From positions 1-64,000 of the forward strand of contig DATMXP010000024.1 of NCBI GenBank assembly GCA_035561515.1: 64,000 nt of DNA, given 5' to 3'. This DNA comes from Terriglobales bacterium. Its GTDB lineage: Bacteria > Acidobacteriota > Terriglobia > Terriglobales > Acidobacteriaceae. The number at the start of each line of letters is the position of its first letter. The stretch's first letter is position 1. The position numbers and the translations under genes are program-made. Below, piece after piece: positions 61,401-64,000 of this stretch. Below the pieces are notes generated by a model. The model was not told where the DNA came from. It saw only the letters and a program-made list of their open reading frames with translations, and ran no database searches.

Positions 61401-61814
61401 TTAGTTGCGGAGTCGTTCCGCCTCTCTGATTTTACGTCCAAAATCCGACGCATCTTGTTCTTCAGGGTCCGGCCGCGTAGATACCGGCAACACGGACTTG
61501 TGCGTCAGAGTTTTTACGATGAATTTCGGTCCTCCCACCAGGAATCCGATCAATTGTTTCGGACGCTTCAACCGGATGTCGCTTGCCAGTTGTTCGGCGC
61601 CTGGCACATCGCTTCCTAAGTCAATCAGAACGAGCCGGTACAAGCCTGAAGCGAATTGCGAAATTGCGGAAACGGCGCTCGGGGCACAATCTACCGTAGC
61701 TCCAAGATTTCGCATTGTTTGCGCTCGCGACGCGCGAGTGTGTGTATGAACGTCAACCAACAGAATAGATTGGATCGAGTCCTGTTTTGCAACAGCCGAT
61801 ACGGCAGTATTCAT
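61401..61814 (-). CDS. Degenerate receiver-like protein
   Basis: A 137-aa protein resembling a response-regulator receiver: SILLVDVHTHTRASRAQTMR (one acidic residue of the usual pair), LVLIDLGSDVPGAEQLASDI with a possible acceptor Asp, and LIGFLVGGP without the Thr. A charged tail follows. It may not be phosphorylated. GAGGAAAAC lies before the ATG, and its start overlaps the stop of the upstream small gene (ATGA), so the two are coupled. Confidence 0.6.
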   Translation of the reverse strand: MNTAVSAVAKQDSIQSILLVDVHTHTRASRAQTMRNLGATVDCAPSAVSAISQFASGLYRLVLIDLGSDVPGAEQLASDIRLKRPKQLIGFLVGGPKFIVKTLTHKSVLPVSTRPDPEEQDASDFGRKIREAERLRN

Positions 61815-62074
61815 ATGTTTTCCTCAATGGGTAGGAACGCTTGTTTGAATGAGATGGGAAGGGCGCTGAGATCAAACTCAACGCCTGATTCGATCAGAGC
61901 GATTGCCTTCTTCGCGAGTGCATCGCGCTTTGCGGCCAATTTGGCAACGACCTGGGAGCAGTCCGCTTCTGAAGCGAAGCTCTCGCGGTTTTGGGAATGA
62001 ACAATTTTTCGATCATAAAGATCGATTTCTCCGAGCAGGTCGCGCAAACGATACTTGCTGTCGGATTTGTTCAT
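61811..62074 (-). CDS. Small hypothetical protein coupled to receiver-like gene
   Basis: An 87-aa helical protein (RDLLGEIDLYDRKIVHSQNRE, DCSQVVAKLAAKRDALAKKA). No domain recognised. AAGGA precedes the ATG. Its TGA overlaps the ATG of the receiver-like gene, which suggests the two products work together. Confidence 0.6.
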   Translation of the reverse strand: MNKSDSKYRLRDLLGEIDLYDRKIVHSQNRESFASEADCSQVVAKLAAKRDALAKKAIALIESGVEFDLSALPISFKQAFLPIEENI

Positions 62075-62208
62075 GGAAGGTCCTTTATTGTGGTCAGTTG
62101 AGAGTCATGGCCGATAGGCAATAATCGGCAGGATACCCGTGCGTGCCTTGCAGAAGGCCCGAGGAGACCGAGAAAGTCAAATCCGGATCGCGATGAAGTC
62201 CTAGCGAG

Positions 62209-62237
62209 ACATGCTTCGTTCTCAGAACGAAGCATGT
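62209..62237. repeat. Perfect 12-13 bp hairpin
   Basis: ACATGCTTCGTT (62209-62220) and AACGAAGCATGT (62226-62237) are exact complements around a 5-nt spacer. It lies 42 nt past the RRM gene stop; no T-run follows on that strand, so it may stabilise mRNA or be a binding site rather than a plain terminator. Confidence 0.65.
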
Positions 62238-62278
62238 GATGCAAAATCGGCTTGCCAAATGTTCCCTCCGCATCGCCT

Positions 62279-62599
62279 CTATAATCGATGGTCGCGATGG
62301 CGTCTCATATGTTCGTGCATGGGGTTTTTATCGACATCCTTCGGACATGCCAAATTGACGCGTAAAGGACGATCATCCAGTATCTTCCCATCGAGAGCTG
62401 ACACGGCTTTTTCTGCATCAGCTTCTACCTGCATTTCAACAAAAGCAAATCCTCTTGGTGCTCCGCTGTTACGGTCCTGAACAATGGTTACGCTCAATAT
62501 TGGCCCGAAAGGGACGAAAATGTTTCGAAGCATCTCTCCCGTGGTCGTGCTCGCGAGATTGCCTACGAAGACGTTCGTTCTAACGGCCGGATCCGGCAT
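62279..62599 (-). CDS. RRM-domain RNA-binding protein
   Basis: A 106-aa protein with a single RNA recognition motif (about 7-88). RNP2 is NVFVGNL and RNP1 is RGFAFVEM, both with the key aromatic residues. A short basic His/Arg tail ends it. Bacterial RRM proteins of this size are found in cyanobacteria and other groups and respond to cold or stress; they bind single-stranded RNA. The start at 62599 is favoured by GAGGAG 8 nt upstream. Confidence 0.9.
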   Translation of the reverse strand: MPDPAVRTNVFVGNLASTTTGEMLRNIFVPFGPILSVTIVQDRNSGAPRGFAFVEMQVEADAEKAVSALDGKILDDRPLRVNLACPKDVDKNPMHEHMRRHRDHRL

Positions 62600-62635
62600 C
62601 AAGCGCTCCTCATCCATCGTGCACACGGACCTGCT

Positions 62636-62935
62636 TCACGCCTGTACAATCTCGTTGACCACATGTGCTGCTGGGTCGTCATTGTCCGCTGGTAACGCCT
62701 CGGCACGGACCGACGATTCCTCGCGTGTGATGGGACTGGCGTTCGCCTCAGTTAGGTCACCACTGATACAGCAGTTCCCGACGTGTTTGCCAATTGCCGT
62801 AAAAGCGTCATTGATAGCGTCATGCATCTGTACTGACCTACGAGTCATGGTTCTGGCGGAACGAGAGACCATGAGACAAAGTACGAAGCGATTACTTACT
62901 TTGTCTGTGGCACGAAACACGAGATTGGAACGCAT
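62636..62935 (-). CDS. RNA polymerase omega-like small protein
   Basis: A 99-aa protein. The first 50 residues (MRSNLVFRATDKVSNRFVLC, LMVSRSARTMTRRSVQMHDA) resemble short omega (RpoZ)-like proteins, where a conserved N-R-F/Y stretch is followed by a basic helix. The C-terminal part is acidic and unlike omega. It may be a paralogue of the main omega subunit or an unrelated protein. GGGGGAG lies 5 nt before the ATG. A TGTGACATATGTCA dyad precedes the ribosome binding site. Confidence 0.4.
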   Translation of the reverse strand: MRSNLVFRATDKVSNRFVLCLMVSRSARTMTRRSVQMHDAINDAFTAIGKHVGNCCISGDLTEANASPITREESSVRAEALPADNDDPAAHVVNEIVQA

Positions 62936-62950
62936 ATGGACTCCCCCTGT

Positions 62951-62966
62951 TGTGACATATGTCAGA
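62951..62966. promoter_or_regulatory. TGTGACATAT-type dyad upstream of the omega-like gene
   Basis: TGTGACATATGTCAGA contains the palindrome TGACATATGTCA and shares TGTGACATAT with the CRP-like site at 1189-1204. It lies directly before the ribosome binding site of the gene starting at 62935. Confidence 0.35.
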
Positions 62967-63037
62967 CGGGCCAAACTGTTGCGCTTGCCAAAACAGCACA
63001 TGTCCGGTGACGCTACACCCGCAAACAGCAATCCTTG

Positions 63038-63388
63038 CTATAACGACTCACTTTCGGGAGTTCTGTCCGTGATAGATGGAATCGACAACACCGGCTGAGA
63101 TTTCAGTAAGATCAAAGAGGCTGCGAACGCAGTAAGGCAGACCACATCGACCCAGAGGGTTACGCCAGCCGGGAACCTGAAAATCCAGATCGGGTTGAAG
63201 AGGATCGCAATCAAGAAAAACCCAAATGCCCAGCCGTAGCAGTGAGAGCGAAACGCCTGCCTAACAACAATGATCGCACCCCAGCAAACTACAAAGGCCA
63301 AGATCAGCCGGTAATCCAGGGAGCCGCGCCATAGCACAGCAATAAGCAAGGCCACGATTGAGAGGTACTTCACGATTTTGGTTGCCAT
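63038..63388 (-). CDS. Small membrane protein
   Basis: A 116-aa protein with four predicted hydrophobic segments (VKYLSIVALLIAVLW, LILAFVVCWGAIIVV, GWAFGFFLIAILFNPIWIF, WVDVVCLTAFAASLILL). FNPIWIFRF is a motif seen in small DUF6804-type membrane proteins. GAGGTGA lies 7 nt before the ATG. Function unknown. Confidence 0.65.
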   Translation of the reverse strand: MATKIVKYLSIVALLIAVLWRGSLDYRLILAFVVCWGAIIVVRQAFRSHCYGWAFGFFLIAILFNPIWIFRFPAGVTLWVDVVCLTAFAASLILLKSQPVLSIPSITDRTPESESL

Positions 63389-63429
63389 TCGATCACCTCA
63401 TTCTTTCTGACTCAGAGCCTTTTCGATCC

Positions 63430-63457
63430 CTAGGTGAGATAAAGCGTTCTCACCTAG
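63430..63457. repeat. 10-bp perfect inverted repeat
   Basis: CTAGGTGAGA (63430-63439) faces TCTCACCTAG (63448-63457) across 8 nt, 42 nt upstream of the small membrane-protein start. It fits an operator for that gene or a hairpin in its leader. Confidence 0.5.
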
Positions 63458-63621
63458 CCGTAATAGCGACGCGACGACACCCGATGAATGAATTCCTTCG
63501 GCCGGCTTAAGACTGCTGGTGCTTCTGCGTATGGCAAGTATGGCGAATGCTCCAGTTGCCACACCGTGAGAAAAAGAAAGAGCCTTTGCGAATCATGCCA
63601 GGGAGATTTGAATGCGAATGG

Positions 63622-63873
63622 TCATGCGACCATCTGCCTGACACTTAGGGCTGGCCCATGAAAACGTACGAGGCTGAAAGTCCGAATTCTGGGGCTCGAA
63701 TCGCAAATCAACTGGTGTTCTTGCAAGTTGGTCTTCGCACGCTCCATCTCTACTTGTCTCATCGCAGCGATTTCGGTGCTTACCTGGTAGAAGGATGAGG
63801 ATCGGGAATCACGGTATTCCGACGAAGACCTATCGACTAATCGTGAGAGCTCCTTACAAAGCAAGCAGTCCAT
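63622..63873 (-). CDS. Small hypothetical protein with CxxC
   Basis: An 83-aa charged, helical protein opening MDCLLCKELSRLVDRSSSEY, with a CxxC near the start and a further Cys after EHQLI. It could bind a metal. GGAGG stands at the right distance before the ATG, so translation is likely. The last 130 bases of the window upstream of it hold its promoter and nothing else that I can see. Confidence 0.6.
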   Translation of the reverse strand: MDCLLCKELSRLVDRSSSEYRDSRSSSFYQVSTEIAAMRQVEMERAKTNLQEHQLICDSSPRIRTFSLVRFHGPALSVRQMVA

Positions 63874-64000
63874 ATTTTCCTCCGGTAGTACTCGAATAGA
63901 TGGCGAGGACGAAATATGCTCAGAAATTCACTGCTTCGAAAATTTGACAGTGTCTGGCACAACGAGAGGCGTACGACTAAGAGGGAAAAACTTCAGAAGG

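Overview
The window looks like chromosomal DNA of an acidobacterium of the Terriglobia (subdivision 1, Koribacter-like) type. This is inferred from gene content and style, not from an rRNA gene, which is absent. Pointers are a bacillithiol glycosyltransferase (BshA), a HpnK/YdjC deacetylase, a PEP-CTERM protein, a selenocysteine-containing peroxiredoxin-like protein, a DsrC/DsrMK-type sulfur cassette, many standalone receiver proteins and a dense GC-rich gene layout. Stable RNAs are tRNA-Leu(UAA), tRNA-Asp(GUC), tRNA-Val(UAC) and the small SRP RNA, plus a two-copy structured repeat that is probably a noncoding RNA.

Layout. 0-1.3 kb is non-coding and repeat-rich. 1.3-10.6 kb holds signalling (REC-REC, PilZ), an NRAMP-like transporter, an M48 protease, a GH57 amylase-type enzyme, a glycine-zipper exported protein, the selenoprotein with its SECIS hairpin, and a LysM protein. 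10.8-18.7 kb has a PEP-CTERM protein, an unknown membrane protein, tRNA-Leu, FabH, SRP RNA, a TgpA-like transglutaminase and a PQQ-type sugar dehydrogenase lipoprotein. 18.8-24.9 kb has glutamine synthetase, a radical SAM protein, an aldehyde dehydrogenase and ribosomal protein S1. 25-29.6 kb is a compact minus-strand cassette: Lrp regulator, cysteine desulfurase, DsrM-like, DsrK-like and DsrC with both functional cysteines. 30-37 kb has two tRNAs, a receiver protein, HpnK/YdjC, BshA, a LytS-type kinase, AlaX and threonine synthase. 37-44 kb is a cell-wall turnover block (exported serine hydrolase fused to NamZ, a second serine hydrolase, MurQ), followed by MobA and an MlaF-like ATPase. 45-47.5 kb has class II aldolase and RNase PH. 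47.6-51.6 kb is a COG2984-type ABC operon with a STAS-domain protein inserted. 51.8-53.8 kb is a divergent pair: a CGNR zinc-finger regulator and a 7TM protein.

At 53.93-53.97 kb there is a 47-bp fragment of a tRNA-Ala(GGC), from the anticodon loop to CCA, without its 5' half. This is the expected left end of an integrative element. The DNA to its right is gene-poor, has repeats and gene fragments (an Ig-like domain piece joined to an N-terminally truncated vanadium haloperoxidase), and then carries accessory genes: a giant CheB-CheR-PAS-histidine kinase, a radical SAM protein, a degenerate receiver, an RRM protein, an omega-like protein and small unknowns. I read 53.97-64 kb as the left part of a genomic island that continues beyond the window.

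The systems most worth a second look are: the DsrC-DsrMK-cysteine desulfurase cassette; the UGA-encoded peroxiredoxin-like protein; the serine hydrolase-NamZ fusion beside MurQ; the two-copy structured RNA; the tRNA-Ala attachment scar; and the STAS-containing ABC operon.
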